Notes: generated by a model not told the origin, from the letters alone. A DNA stretch of 64,000 bases from an uncultured Oscillospiraceae bacterium (GCA_947629915.1 CANRFN010000016.1:1-64000); one strand, 5' to 3'. Positions 1-8,757 are shown, counted from the stretch's first letter. Numbers and translations: made by a program.

Positions 1-320
1 TGCTATTTGCGGGTACTGCTGCCGCAAAGCGGCTGGATGAATCAGAGTATTATTATATCCCGGACAGCTCTTTGGGGATAGGGCAAATTGACGATGGAAG
101 CCACTCGGAATGGGTTCGCAATCCCGATTATCTGAAGGGAACAGAACGTCGCAGTTATGAAATCGCCTATGAAGTGAACCCGGGGGGTCAATCGTTACAG
201 CTCAGCGGAATGCTGAGGGAACCTGCCCGTTATACGGAGATGTTCTCGGCCTCGTGCGTGTGGATCATCGTATTCTGCGTCTGCGGCCTGGCCCTGTTTC
301 GGCGCAAGGACTTGAAGTGA
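1..320 (+). CDS. ABC-2 type permease, C-terminal part (gene begins before the window)
   Basis: The reading frame is open from base 3 to a TGA at 318-320 with no stop, so this is the 3' end of a gene that starts outside the window. It ends with a hydrophobic helix and the tail LFRRKDLK. The same tail, and the preceding pattern of an NPDYL motif followed by a short loop, recur in the permeases at 13.1-19.6 kb, so I read it as another member of that ABC-2 permease family. It lies immediately upstream of a histidine kinase gene, an arrangement seen in bacitracin/lantibiotic-type export and sensing loci. The substrate cannot be deduced. Confidence 0.75.
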   Translation, partial: LFAGTAAAKRLDESEYYYIPDSSLGIGQIDDGSHSEWVRNPDYLKGTERRSYEIAYEVNPGGQSLQLSGMLREPARYTEMFSASCVWIIVFCVCGLALFRRKDLK

Positions 321-325
321 GGTAG

Positions 326-766
326 GTGAATCTCATGTTCCCCTGGCTGCTCTGTCTGGCGCTGCAGACTGCGGTGATCGCCCTAGGGGTGAAAACGCGG
401 CTGCTCCAGCGCTCCTTCGATGAGATCGCTAACGGTCTGGCGGAGCGGCTGGACGAGGACACCCACACCCTGTTGTCCCTCTTCATGTGGGACCCCCGGT
501 GGCTGGCCTCTGTACTGAACCGGCAGCTCTGGCAGCTGCGGGCCCGGCGGCTTATCAGAACGGGGGACCGGGAGCTGAAAGAGGCAGTCACCAACATCTC
601 CCACGATTTGCGGACACCCCTCACCGCCATCCGGGGCCATCTGGACCTGCTGGAGCGAGAGGATCTGCCGCCGGAGGCCCGGCGGTATTTGGAGCTGATC
701 GGTGACAGGGCAGAGAGCATGACCCGCCTCACGGAGGGGCTCACGCTGAATGCCAGTATCCGATGA
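326..766 (+). pseudogene. Truncated sensor histidine kinase (HisKA kept, HATPase_c lost)
   Basis: The product has an N-terminal hydrophobic helix (about residues 4-22), a linker, and a clear HisKA H-box, ISHDLRTPLTAIRGHLDLLE, carrying the phospho-acceptor histidine. It stops at about 146 residues, just after the second dimerisation helix. The N, G1 and G2 boxes of the ATP-binding domain are absent, so it cannot autophosphorylate. Translation probably starts at GTG 326 or ATG 335, behind GAGGTAGG. The preceding gene is an ABC-2 permease, as in BcrRS/BcrABC-like loci. The coding sequence ends just before a strong hairpin and a convergent operon, which fits a deletion that removed the 3' half. 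It could still act as a partial dimerisation module, but I regard it as broken. Confidence 0.75.
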
Positions 767-774
767 AGATGGAA

Positions 775-815
775 AACAGCCCTATGGCCGCGCTCTCTGC
801 GGCCATAGGGCTGTT
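775..815. terminator. Bidirectional terminator hairpin
   Basis: A perfect 16-bp inverted repeat (775-790 with 800-815) encloses a 9-nt loop. It lies between the convergent kinase remnant and the leftward ABC permease gene. On the minus strand the stem is followed by TTTTCC, and on the plus strand by a T-rich stretch at about 822-834, so it can serve both directions. Confidence 0.75.
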
Positions 816-859
816 GCTAATTGCTGTTCTTTTGGGGGAGGACGTGGAGATGGCGGGCA

Positions 860-3349
860 CTATTCTGTATGGCGCCGGCGCATCATTGGGTGCGGACCTT
901 GCCAGTTTCTCCAGGTGGCAAAACAGCAGGCAGCGCCTAGAATCAGCAGTGCCGCCAGCACTGTGATTGCTATGGCCGGCTGTCCCTGGTGCTCCGTCAG
1001 GAGGCCGATGAGGTCTGTGGCTCGTGCGGCGGACAGGAACCGCAGGGGCTCCAGTCCCAGCCAGGACCACAGGGCTGTGGGGATCACCAGAGCGACACAG
1101 GCGGCCACATAGGCTCCCTCCGGCCGGTGAAACAGGGAGGAGAGAAACAGCACGCAGCAGCCGAGGACCAGCAGCGCCAGAAGGCGGAAGAGATACAGGC
1201 CCATCAGGAACTGCCCGATGGAGCAGGGCAGGGGGAATTGGACCCAAAAGGACACAGACTGCACCGGAGCCGCAAAGGTGGCGGGATCCACAGACTGCTG
1301 CAAGGTGTTCCACTCCATCACCGTGGGGGCTGCCCACAGCAGGATTATGCCGCACCCGGTGAGAAGATACTTCCGCAGGAGCAGTGCCGTACGTCCCTTG
1401 GCGCCCGCCCGCAGCAGATGGCGCAGGCCGCCGGCCGTCTGCTCGATGGCCATCGTCCCTGCCAACAGGAGGGACAGGGCGAACAGCACCAGCACGTTCC
1501 ACCGGATCCGGAGCGAGGATGCCTCGTTGCCGTAGATGTCCTGATAGGGCACATCGTCCAACAGCCAGAGGGTGGTGTCCAGTTCCTCTCCCCGGGCCGC
1601 CAGCGCCTCCGTGCGAAGCTGCACTTCCTTGATGCCCACCTGTTCCGCCGTGACGTTGGTGCTGCCTGAGACGATATCCGAGAACTCATACCAGTCGATC
1701 TCGCCGCTCTGCAGCCGATCGCTGGCGGTGAGGGCCGCATTGTACCGATCATCGATTTCCTGCTTGGTGGCATCAATTTCAGCCAGCTTCTCTTCTGTCA
1801 GGGGACCCTGGAGCTTGAGGGCGTACTCGTCTGCCTCAGTGCGGCTGATCTGGGCGGCGATGTCCAATCGGAAGATCAATACAAAAAAGACTGCCAGGAC
1901 CAGAATCCCGCCCTGCATGATGAGCAGCTTGTATACCTCGAAGCCGGTGAGGCGGAGATGGCTGCGGATGGCATCCCAAAAGGCGTTCCAGTGCAGTCCC
2001 AGCCGGGCGAAGGGTGCCGCAGCCTGCCGGGGCCGCATCCTGGCCTGGAGCACAGCACACCCGCCGCCCAGCAGCAGTGCCAGGGGAATGCAGCTCGCCT
2101 CCACCAGCATGCGGATGTTCACCGGCAAAGTGAAGAAGTCCAGGTTCAGGTACTGAGTGAACAGCACGGAGAGGTCGATGTAGGAGAAGATGTTGCCGTA
2201 CTTGAGCAGCTGGAACACGCTCTGATCGGGCAGCAATGTGTAGCAGGAGTACTCCGCCGCCAGGAATACGGCCAGTCCCACGATCATCCACCGCACCCCG
2301 GTGTTGGCCGCAGACAGGAGAAGCCACAGCAGTAGGCCCAGAACAAACCCTGTTACGGCCCGCAGCAGGAAATACCGGACCAGCAGCCCGCCGGCGGATG
2401 TCACCAGCGGCAGCGTTTTGAAGATGGCCAGGGACTGGGCGGCTCGGTCCAGATCCGACATACCGCCGTACTTGAGAAAGCCCAGGGCCAGCACACCGCC
2501 GTGCAGCAATACCGTGGCGGCAGCCGAGACCAGCGCCAGGATCCCCATCCGCCGCAGCGCCAGCGGCGCCCTGCCGCCGGGGGCGGCGTAGAGGACCTGC
2601 CAAAGCCCTTTTTGCCGCTCGTCCAGGAAGGTGAGGGCGGTGTAGATTAAAATCAGCACCAGCAGCCAGTCCGCCAGGGGATAGGAGAACAGGGCTGTCA
2701 GGGCCTCGTCATGGCCCAGGGCCAGGTTGGCCCCGTCCAGAGGGGCGAAGTCCTCCGCCGTCTTGTACAGATTGCGGTTGGCAAAACTGCCCTTCTTGCC
2801 GAAGATGGAAAACCGGCCCAACCGTTCGCTGGCCTCCTGGACCTGGGTGGGGTAGTCCCGGTACTGGGTGAGGTGGGTCAGCTGCGCGGCCAGCTTGGAG
2901 GCCGCCTTGGCCTGCACTTTCATCTGCACCCAGTCCGGTTCCCAGCCGGAGCGGAGCTTTTCCATCTCCTCCGGCCACTGCTCCATGGCCTCCTCGTAGT
3001 CGTCCTCATAGTACAGGACCCACTGGGTGTTGTTGGGATCGTCCTTCCCATACAGCTCCCAGGACTGGAGGAGAGATTGGAGGTCTTTGTACAGGGACTC
3101 CTCATCCGCCAGTGCCTGGACCTCTGTCAAGGCGGTGTCCAGATCGGCATTGTGGTATCGCTGCTCCAGCTCGTTGTACAGGCTCCGGGCCACCTGGGCG
3201 TCTACCGGTACATCGATGACGTTGCTGGCCGGGAAGCCCCAGTTGTCGTCCTGCTGCTGCCGGTAAAAGAGAAACAGGTTCACCACTGCCACAGCCACAA
3301 GGACCAGGGCCACGCCCCGGGAGAATAGCACTCGTTTGAACTCGCCCAT
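860..3349 (-). CDS. ABC-2 family permease, large two-half protein
   Basis: The protein has 829 residues and reads as two ABC-2 permease halves joined in one chain. Each half has an N-terminal membrane helix, a large charged probably extracellular domain (about residues 35-215 in the first half), and then a bundle of hydrophobic helices. It is the membrane partner of the ATPase immediately upstream: the permease ATG overlaps the ATPase stop (TAATG), indicating translational coupling. It ends a five-gene operon headed by an ECF sigma factor, so it probably answers an envelope or antimicrobial stress sensed by that pair. The exported substrate is unknown. Confidence 0.8.
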   Translation of the reverse strand: MGEFKRVLFSRGVALVLVAVAVVNLFLFYRQQQDDNWGFPASNVIDVPVDAQVARSLYNELEQRYHNADLDTALTEVQALADEESLYKDLQSLLQSWELYGKDDPNNTQWVLYYEDDYEEAMEQWPEEMEKLRSGWEPDWVQMKVQAKAASKLAAQLTHLTQYRDYPTQVQEASERLGRFSIFGKKGSFANRNLYKTAEDFAPLDGANLALGHDEALTALFSYPLADWLLVLILIYTALTFLDERQKGLWQVLYAAPGGRAPLALRRMGILALVSAAATVLLHGGVLALGFLKYGGMSDLDRAAQSLAIFKTLPLVTSAGGLLVRYFLLRAVTGFVLGLLLWLLLSAANTGVRWMIVGLAVFLAAEYSCYTLLPDQSVFQLLKYGNIFSYIDLSVLFTQYLNLDFFTLPVNIRMLVEASCIPLALLLGGGCAVLQARMRPRQAAAPFARLGLHWNAFWDAIRSHLRLTGFEVYKLLIMQGGILVLAVFFVLIFRLDIAAQISRTEADEYALKLQGPLTEEKLAEIDATKQEIDDRYNAALTASDRLQSGEIDWYEFSDIVSGSTNVTAEQVGIKEVQLRTEALAARGEELDTTLWLLDDVPYQDIYGNEASSLRIRWNVLVLFALSLLLAGTMAIEQTAGGLRHLLRAGAKGRTALLLRKYLLTGCGIILLWAAPTVMEWNTLQQSVDPATFAAPVQSVSFWVQFPLPCSIGQFLMGLYLFRLLALLVLGCCVLFLSSLFHRPEGAYVAACVALVIPTALWSWLGLEPLRFLSAARATDLIGLLTEHQGQPAIAITVLAALLILGAACCFATWRNWQGPHPMMRRRHTE

Positions 3350-4104
3350 TATCGATCCCCCAGGTAGTAGAGGTAGACGTCCTCCAGGCTGAGCCGGCCG
3401 GTGACGGGCTCAGACACATGGGGGGCAACGCTTTCCAGCAGCGCGGCGGGGCTGTCCATGGCCACCAGCTTCCCCTTCTTCATGAGCAGGATCTTTGCCG
3501 CGATGGTCTCCACGTCTGGCACCACATGGGTGGCCAGCAGCACGATGCGGTCTCGGGCCAGCTGCGCGATGTACTCCCGGGTGCGGATGCGCTCCTGGGG
3601 GTCCAGGCCGGCGGTGGGCTCGTCCAGGATGACCACTGCGGGATCTCCCAACAGGGCCTGGGCCAGTAGTACCCGCTGCCGCATGCCGCCGGAGAAGCCG
3701 GACAGCCGCTTGTGCCGCACATCAGAGAGGTGCAGCGTGGACAGGATCTCCCCGATCTGCGCTCTGGCCTGCCGCTTGGGGATTGCCTTCACCTCTGCCA
3801 TGTAGTAGAGAAAGGTGTCCGCTGTCATGGACTCATAAAAGCCCTGCTGCTGGGGCATATAGCCCAGCTTCTTCTGAAACGCACGGCCCAACAGCAGGAT
3901 GTCCGTGCCGTCAAAGAGGATCTTGCCCTCTGTCCGGGACAGGTTATCTGCGATCAGGTTCATCATGGTGGATTTTCCAGCGCCGTTGGCCCCCAGAATG
4001 CCGTACACCCCCGGCGTGAAGGTGACATCCACATGGTCCAGGGCGGTGAGGTCCCCGTAGCGTTTGGTGAGGCCCCGCAGGGTCAGGGTGTGGGTGTTTT
4101 CCAT
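3349..4104 (-). CDS. ABC transporter ATP-binding protein
   Basis: The 251-residue protein is a standard ABC nucleotide-binding domain of the drug/lantibiotic exporter type. Visible motifs are Walker A GANGAGKST near residue 38, the signature FSGGMRQR, Walker B VVILDEPTAGLDP and the H-loop ATHVV. It powers the large permease encoded directly downstream. The start ATG follows AAAAGGAA and lies 14 nt after the stop of the lipoprotein gene, in the same operon. Confidence 0.92.
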   Translation of the reverse strand: MENTHTLTLRGLTKRYGDLTALDHVDVTFTPGVYGILGANGAGKSTMMNLIADNLSRTEGKILFDGTDILLLGRAFQKKLGYMPQQQGFYESMTADTFLYYMAEVKAIPKRQARAQIGEILSTLHLSDVRHKRLSGFSGGMRQRVLLAQALLGDPAVVILDEPTAGLDPQERIRTREYIAQLARDRIVLLATHVVPDVETIAAKILLMKKGKLVAMDSPAALLESVAPHVSEPVTGRLSLEDVYLYYLGDR

Positions 4105-4118
4105 TTCCTTTTACCCCC

Positions 4119-5378
4119 TCAATCTGTGTGGAAATCGTCCCAACGATACGGGATGACCTGGTGCCAGACCCCCTCCGGGAAGCGGGCCTTCTCGGCGGCG
4201 TAGAGGACATAGGTGGGATCGCTGGATTCCGGGGCATCTACGTTGCAATGGACGAAGAGGTATGTCTCATCGGCGCCGGGGATGCTGACGTCCTTATAGA
4301 AGCCATCGCCGTGCTCAAGAACCAGGCCATCTGCGGTCAGGGCGGCTTTCAGGTCCAGGGTGGTCACCTCATCCCCGGTCTCCAGGGACAGCACTGTGAT
4401 GGCCTCGGCATCGTAGTCGATGAGATAGATATACTGGCTGTCGTATTCCGCCCAGGTGCCCGCCTGGCAGTCCGAGAGACGGACGGTTTCCCCGGTGTCC
4501 AGATCGCACCGGAACACGCCGGTCTCCACCTCTTCATAGGGCTGGGGCACAACGTAGTAGTAGAAGACCCCGTCCTTCAGATACCAGCCGTTGATCTCGT
4601 GGGTGCCCGCCTGCTCATCGCTCCGCCAGACCAGGGTGTTCTCCTCGGTCTCGGGGTTGTACCGGTACAGAAGCCAGCTGGCCGCCCCCTTCATCTCCCC
4701 ACCGGGGTGGTTGAAGCCGCAGTAGTAGAAGCATCCCCCGTCCACCCACAGGTCCCAGTTGGCCTCGGAGCCATCGATCATCGTGGGGCGAGGGCTGTTG
4801 TATGTGAAGAGCACCTTGGCGTCCTCCAAGGGGTCATCGATTCCCGATACGCACACCACGCTGGACCGAGGACAGAAGGCGATCTGATCGTTCAGAATGG
4901 CGAAGGCGTATTGGAAGTGACTGCCGCTCTGGGCATCCGGCCAGCGGTCCTTGGACTGGTCGAAGAATGTGCGCACGTCCCTAAGACCGGTGCCATCGGT
5001 TTTCACCGCCTCAAGGGTTTCCAGCCACCCCCGCTCCGGAACGTAGGTGCTCGCGTCCACGGAATAGATCTCCCCATCGTAGACCTGGATGGCGAACATA
5101 TTGGTGCCGATCCGCCTGGCCAGACAGGTTCCGGACCGGTGCTGGCAGGTGGGGTCCGCACAGAAAACGGTGTAGTCCAGGGTGGACTTCTCCACATAGA
5201 AGGCCACGTCCCGGATCACCACGAAATAGCCGTCCTCCACCGCCGCCATCTCCACCCAGGTGCGCAGGCCAGTGGTGAAATCCGGCTGGAAGCCGCCTGC
5301 AGTGCTCTGTTCACCGCCGGAGCACCCGGCGGTGAACAGCAGCAGCGCCAGTGCCAGGGCAAGGATTCGCTTTCTCAT
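4119..5378 (-). CDS. Secreted lipoprotein, probable beta-propeller, of a sigma/ABC operon
   Basis: The longer open frame is trimmed to the ATG at 5378 because it overlaps the upstream stop (ATGA) and gives a proper type II signal peptide: two lysine/arginine residues, a hydrophobic core and lipobox FTAGC near residues 16-20. The mature 400 residues show repeated aromatic blades typical of propeller-like sensor lipoproteins in Clostridia, but I recognise no catalytic motif. It lies between the anti-sigma gene and the ABC ATPase gene, so it may bind the ligand or stress signal for the system. The function is not established. Confidence 0.7.
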   Translation of the reverse strand: MRKRILALALALLLFTAGCSGGEQSTAGGFQPDFTTGLRTWVEMAAVEDGYFVVIRDVAFYVEKSTLDYTVFCADPTCQHRSGTCLARRIGTNMFAIQVYDGEIYSVDASTYVPERGWLETLEAVKTDGTGLRDVRTFFDQSKDRWPDAQSGSHFQYAFAILNDQIAFCPRSSVVCVSGIDDPLEDAKVLFTYNSPRPTMIDGSEANWDLWVDGGCFYYCGFNHPGGEMKGAASWLLYRYNPETEENTLVWRSDEQAGTHEINGWYLKDGVFYYYVVPQPYEEVETGVFRCDLDTGETVRLSDCQAGTWAEYDSQYIYLIDYDAEAITVLSLETGDEVTTLDLKAALTADGLVLEHGDGFYKDVSIPGADETYLFVHCNVDAPESSDPTYVLYAAEKARFPEGVWHQVIPYRWDDFHTD

Positions 5379-6004
5379 GACGCCACCTCCCCAACACTTC
5401 GGGTGATCGTCCCGCTGATGGTGGCCTTCACGGTGGAGACCACCACCAGAAGACAGGTGCCCGGTCCGCCGTCCAATACTAAGGGCTCGCCCTCGTGCAG
5501 TTCCCCAGAGTCCGCTGTCTGGCCGTCCACATAGAGGTAGATGTAGGCGTGCGGGGCAGTCTGCTGGTGGCCGCGGCGGGGTTCTCCGAAGGATAGGTCC
5601 GAGAGTTCCACCTGATAGGAGACAGCCTCTGCCTCTTCGCAGACCAGGAGGGTATGGGAAAGAATGTCGATATGGCGGCCCTGGAAGTCCGCCGTGCCGT
5701 CTGCCTGGAAGCCCTGGATGGGCGATGCCTCCAGGCCGAGGACGGACTGGGTCCACTGGGCCGCTGTGGTGAGAAGACCCGCATTGGCCAGAAAGACCAC
5801 TGCCAGCACCGCCGCGGCAAAGGGAAGCAGCCACCTGCGCAGAGCGGTCTTCCGCCTCTTGCGTGGATGGGCCCTGCGCACCCGGGCCTTTAGGCGCTTT
5901 AGAGCCTTCTGGTCCGGCGCATCGTCAAGAGAGAGGTCCCCAATGAGCGTGTCCAGCTCCGCCGGGGAGAGTTCATCAAAGAATTCTGCCAGATGTTCAT
6001 CCAC
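5375..6004 (-). CDS. Membrane anti-sigma factor-like protein
   Basis: I place the start at GTG 6004, which follows GGAGGGG by 7 nt and overlaps the sigma stop codon (GTGGATGA). The 209-residue product has an acidic N-terminal helix-rich segment, a basic stretch (HPRKRRK), one transmembrane helix (about residues 60-80) and an extracytoplasmic domain of about 125 residues. This is the usual plan of anti-sigma factors, and its overlap with an ECF sigma gene supports the role. Sequence similarity to named anti-sigma families is not obvious to me. Confidence 0.65.
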   Translation of the reverse strand: MDEHLAEFFDELSPAELDTLIGDLSLDDAPDQKALKRLKARVRRAHPRKRRKTALRRWLLPFAAAVLAVVFLANAGLLTTAAQWTQSVLGLEASPIQGFQADGTADFQGRHIDILSHTLLVCEEAEAVSYQVELSDLSFGEPRRGHQQTAPHAYIYLYVDGQTADSGELHEGEPLVLDGGPGTCLLVVVSTVKATISGTITRSVGEVAS

Positions 6005-6554
6005 GGTCTGTCCCCTCCAATCTCTTCCGCAGTTTTCCAATCGCCCGGTGGGCCCGGGTGTCGATGTTGGTCACCGTCAGGCCCATCCGCTCCGAGATCT
6101 CCCGGGAGGGTTGGGCCAGATAATACTTTCGGAACAGGATCTCCCGGTCCACTCGCTCCAGACCCTGCAGTTCCCGAAGCAGTCTGTCCCGGTCCTCCTG
6201 GCGGATGATCTCCCGCTCCGGGGAGTTGCCCTCCGCTGGGAGCGGCGCATCGTCCAAGGGCACCAGGTCCGGCCCGGCGTACTGTCGCCGCACCCGGTCC
6301 ACCGCCCGGTTTCGTGCGATGACGCACAGCCACGCCCGGATACTGCCGCGGGCGGGGTCGAAGCGGGGGAGACCATCGTAGAACTCCAGGAAGACCTCCG
6401 CCACGCAGTCCTCTATATCCTCTCCGCTGAAGGGCGGCGTCCGCAGCTTTCCCCGGACCACACTGTCCACCAGTCCCGCGTACTGCTCCATCAGCGCCTC
6501 CATCCCCGTGTCCGGGTTTCGGCGCAGTGCCTTGAGCAAAACAGTATCTTCCAT
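5997..6554 (-). CDS. ECF RNA polymerase sigma factor
   Basis: The 185-residue protein has sigma region 2 (DCVAEVFLEFYDGL and the -10-contacting segment AWLCVIARNRAVDRVRR) and region 4 (REILFRKYYLAQPSREISERMGL), with a variable linker between them and no region 3, as in ECF factors. ATG 6554 is preferred over the upstream GTG 6560 because AAAGGGGG lies 8 nt before it. It heads the leftward operon with anti-sigma, lipoprotein and ABC transporter, so it probably controls that operon itself. Confidence 0.9.
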   Translation of the reverse strand: MEDTVLLKALRRNPDTGMEALMEQYAGLVDSVVRGKLRTPPFSGEDIEDCVAEVFLEFYDGLPRFDPARGSIRAWLCVIARNRAVDRVRRQYAGPDLVPLDDAPLPAEGNSPEREIIRQEDRDRLLRELQGLERVDREILFRKYYLAQPSREISERMGLTVTNIDTRAHRAIGKLRKRLEGTDRG

Positions 6555-7057
6555 CCGCACGCCCCCTTTCTCCGTCTGTTGCAGGCGGCTCTATCAGTAC
6601 TTCGCAGAGCAGGACCAAATCTTACAGTCCGAATTCCTTTTTTCGAGAGATTTGAAAAATGGAAGAAAATACCTGTGAAGAGACATGGCCACATCGGCCA
6701 CCAACAATCTCCGGACCTTCGCCGGACAAGAAGAGTCCATAGACTTCCAAACGCAGGGAAGGCAACGCACCTTTTGCGGCGTCAACAGGCAATTTCATAT
6801 TAAATACATTTAATTTGAAATGTGAATGAAAAATGTCTTGACAGTTCGACACGTCCAATATATACTCTGCCTGAGACAAATGCCTATCTGGTGATTGAAT
6901 TGGCAAGAGATAAGAATATATGGAATCGCCCTGCTTTTAATTTGAAATAAAGGGCACAAGGAGTATATGACAAGCTGCGTGCCCTGCCCACAGGACTGCG
7001 CTCTCCGGGGCAGGGGAGGTCTGCTGTTGGCCTGAATCGGGAGAGGGGGGATAGAGC
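6555..7057. other. Divergent intergenic region
   Basis: About 500 bases separate the leftward sigma operon from the rightward ATPase gene. It is AT-richer than its flanks. It holds the rightward promoter at 6838-6866 and a 13-base direct repeat, TTTAATTTGAAAT, at about 6809-6821 and 6936-6948 on either side of that promoter. No convincing gene was seen; a leftward 94-residue frame at 6622-6906 lacks family features. Confidence 0.5.
6838..6866 (+). promoter_or_regulatory. Strong sigma-A promoter for the ATPase gene
   Basis: The -35 box TTGACA (6838-6843) is perfect, the spacer is 17 bases, and the -10 box is TATACT (6861-6866). It faces the ATPase gene at 7058, giving a leader of about 185 bases. 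Confidence 0.8.
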
Positions 7058-8149
7058 ATGCTAAAGAAGTTCAGCGTGGAGAACTTCAAGAATTTTAAGG
7101 AGAAGCTGATACTGGATTTGTCCTCACCCCATGACTATGCCTTCCACACAGATGTGATATTGGACAACTGCATCACGAAGGGAATTGTGTACGGCCCCAA
7201 CGGGAGCGGGAAGTCCAACCTCGGCCTTGCAATCTTTGACATCGTATTGCACCTTACGGATCAGCAAAAACTGAGTACAAAATATAACCACTATCTCAAT
7301 CTGGCTGCAGAGAAACACTGCGCTCGGTTTGAGTATGCGTTCCGGTTCTCCGGGAGAGATGTGCTCTACAGGTATCAGAAGTCTGCCGGAGACAGATTGA
7401 TTGAGGAACAGCTCTTGATTGACGGGTACGAGGTGCTGCAATACAACTTCCTCAAACAGGAGGGCTTTTCCCGCCTGAAGGGCACGGAGATGCTGCACTT
7501 GTCTGATCGCAGTCCGATCTCACGGGTGAAGTATATCAAGGACAACGCCATCCTGGCCGAGGACGAGGTCAATGAGGCCATTGCTGCGTTTCTCGACTTT
7601 GTGGATCGGATGCTGCTGATTGTTCCATTGGAAGGTCTGGATTATCAGGTAGGGCTTGAGAGCATTGCAGCTGGTATTATTGAGGGCGGGAAGACGAAAG
7701 CGCTTGAACAATTCCTGCGAACACAGGGGGTGGATTATCAACTCGTTGAGAGAGCAGTGGATGGGCGGAAGGCGCTGTACTGTGCCTTTGGGGACAAAGA
7801 GATTGGCTTGTTTCAGATTGCCTCCTCGGGGACCATGGCACTGGCGCAGTTTTATCACTGGTATAGCAGGCTGCAAGATGTGTCGCTTGTCTTTGTGGAT
7901 GACTTTGATGCCTTCTATCGTGTTGCACTTGCTTCAGATTTGGTCCGGCTCCTGCGGGACTTGAGGCATACCCAGGTCCTTCTGACAACCCACACCACTG
8001 ACTTGATGACCAATGACCTGCTGCGGCCGGACTGCTATTTCTTGCTGAAGGATCACCAAATTGCGCCGATCTCGTCCTTGACGGACAAAGAACTCAGACA
8101 AGAGCACAATCTTCAGAGGATGTACAAGGCCGGCGCTTTTTCGCGCTAG
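7058..8149 (+). CDS. AAA/OLD-type ATPase, candidate defence protein
   Basis: The 363-residue protein starts MLKKFSVENFKNF, the typical opening of SMC/RecF-like AAA_15/AAA_21 ATPases. Walker A is YGPNGSGKSN near residue 48, an ABC-like signature ASSGTMALAQF follows, Walker B is LVFVDDFDAFY, and the switch histidine lies in LLTTHTTDL. No TOPRIM nuclease domain is present, so it is shorter than OLD nucleases. Such stand-alone ATPases occur in abortive-infection systems, but the usual RloB or nuclease partner is absent here. It has a private strong promoter and a terminator-like hairpin downstream. A defence role is inference from family and setting. Confidence 0.75.
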   Translation: MLKKFSVENFKNFKEKLILDLSSPHDYAFHTDVILDNCITKGIVYGPNGSGKSNLGLAIFDIVLHLTDQQKLSTKYNHYLNLAAEKHCARFEYAFRFSGRDVLYRYQKSAGDRLIEEQLLIDGYEVLQYNFLKQEGFSRLKGTEMLHLSDRSPISRVKYIKDNAILAEDEVNEAIAAFLDFVDRMLLIVPLEGLDYQVGLESIAAGIIEGGKTKALEQFLRTQGVDYQLVERAVDGRKALYCAFGDKEIGLFQIASSGTMALAQFYHWYSRLQDVSLVFVDDFDAFYRVALASDLVRLLRDLRHTQVLLTTHTTDLMTNDLLRPDCYFLLKDHQIAPISSLTDKELRQEHNLQRMYKAGAFSR

Positions 8150-8151
8150 CG

Positions 8152-8185
8152 ACGGGCAACGTCCGCTGTCCAGCCGCCCGTTTTT
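8152..8185 (+). terminator. Possible terminator after the ATPase gene
   Basis: A short inverted repeat ACGGGC/GCCCGT (8152-8157 with 8176-8181) is followed by five T. The stem is short and the loop long, so this is only a plausible intrinsic terminator. Confidence 0.4.
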
Positions 8186-8371
8186 GGCATTTCCAGAGGG
8201 TTCCTATGACGTGGCATTGGCGTTGGCCAGGAGATAGACATTATTCCGGAGCAGAACAAGGTTTGGTGGTAGGCAACGAGATCTTCTGCTGCGCCAACAT
8301 GGAGCGGTGAGATCATCCAACGCTGCAATTGGGTACTGTGCGGTGCCCGAAAGATCTGGAAGGGGAGTACT

Positions 8372-8659
8372 ATGAAGGTTCAATACCCGATCCTCCTGAC
8401 GCCGGCCGGGGCAGATTACATTGTCTACGTCCCGGACCTGGACATTCACACTGAGGGATACTCGATTCCGGACGCGATCTTCATGGCGGAAGACGCCATC
8501 AGCCTCGTAGGAATCACGATGCAGGATGAGGGAATGTCGGTTCCTGTCCCGTCTACCGTGGCGCCATCCTGTGCGCCGGGGGAGATCTTGGCATACGCAG
8601 AGGTGGATTTTGACGCGTATCGGAGAGACCACGGTTGGAGCGTTGTACGGGAAGAATAA
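8372..8659 (+). CDS. HicB-like protein, apparently orphan
   Basis: The 95-residue product matches the HicB antitoxin fold: YPILLTPAGADYIVYVPDLDIHTEGYS followed by an amphipathic helix (ADAISLVG-type). HicB proteins neutralise the HicA mRNA interferase and often carry a C-terminal DNA-binding motif. Here the C-terminus is only a beta-rich tail ending VVREE, with no clear ribbon-helix-helix. No HicA-like frame of 50-80 residues is found on either side, so it may be a solitary member or a remnant. The start follows GGAAGGGGAG with good spacing. Confidence 0.7.
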   Translation: MKVQYPILLTPAGADYIVYVPDLDIHTEGYSIPDAIFMAEDAISLVGITMQDEGMSVPVPSTVAPSCAPGEILAYAEVDFDAYRRDHGWSVVREE

Positions 8660-8757
8660 GCGCTGAGGGCATGAATTCTGGTTTTAATGGGGTAATACGC
8701 GGAAATAGTTTGAGTGCAATTTGACGTGCGCTTTGAGACCGTTTAGGCAGAAAACAC

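Noticed and set aside
4128-5534. A 468-residue rightward open frame opposite the lipoprotein gene
   Set aside because: It mirrors a well-supported leftward gene with a lipobox and operon overlaps. Long antisense frames are common in GC-rich DNA, and it has no family motif or ribosome binding site.
6622-6906. A 94-residue leftward frame upstream of the sigma gene
   Set aside because: It covers the strong rightward promoter at 6838-6866 and has no ribosome binding site or family resemblance.
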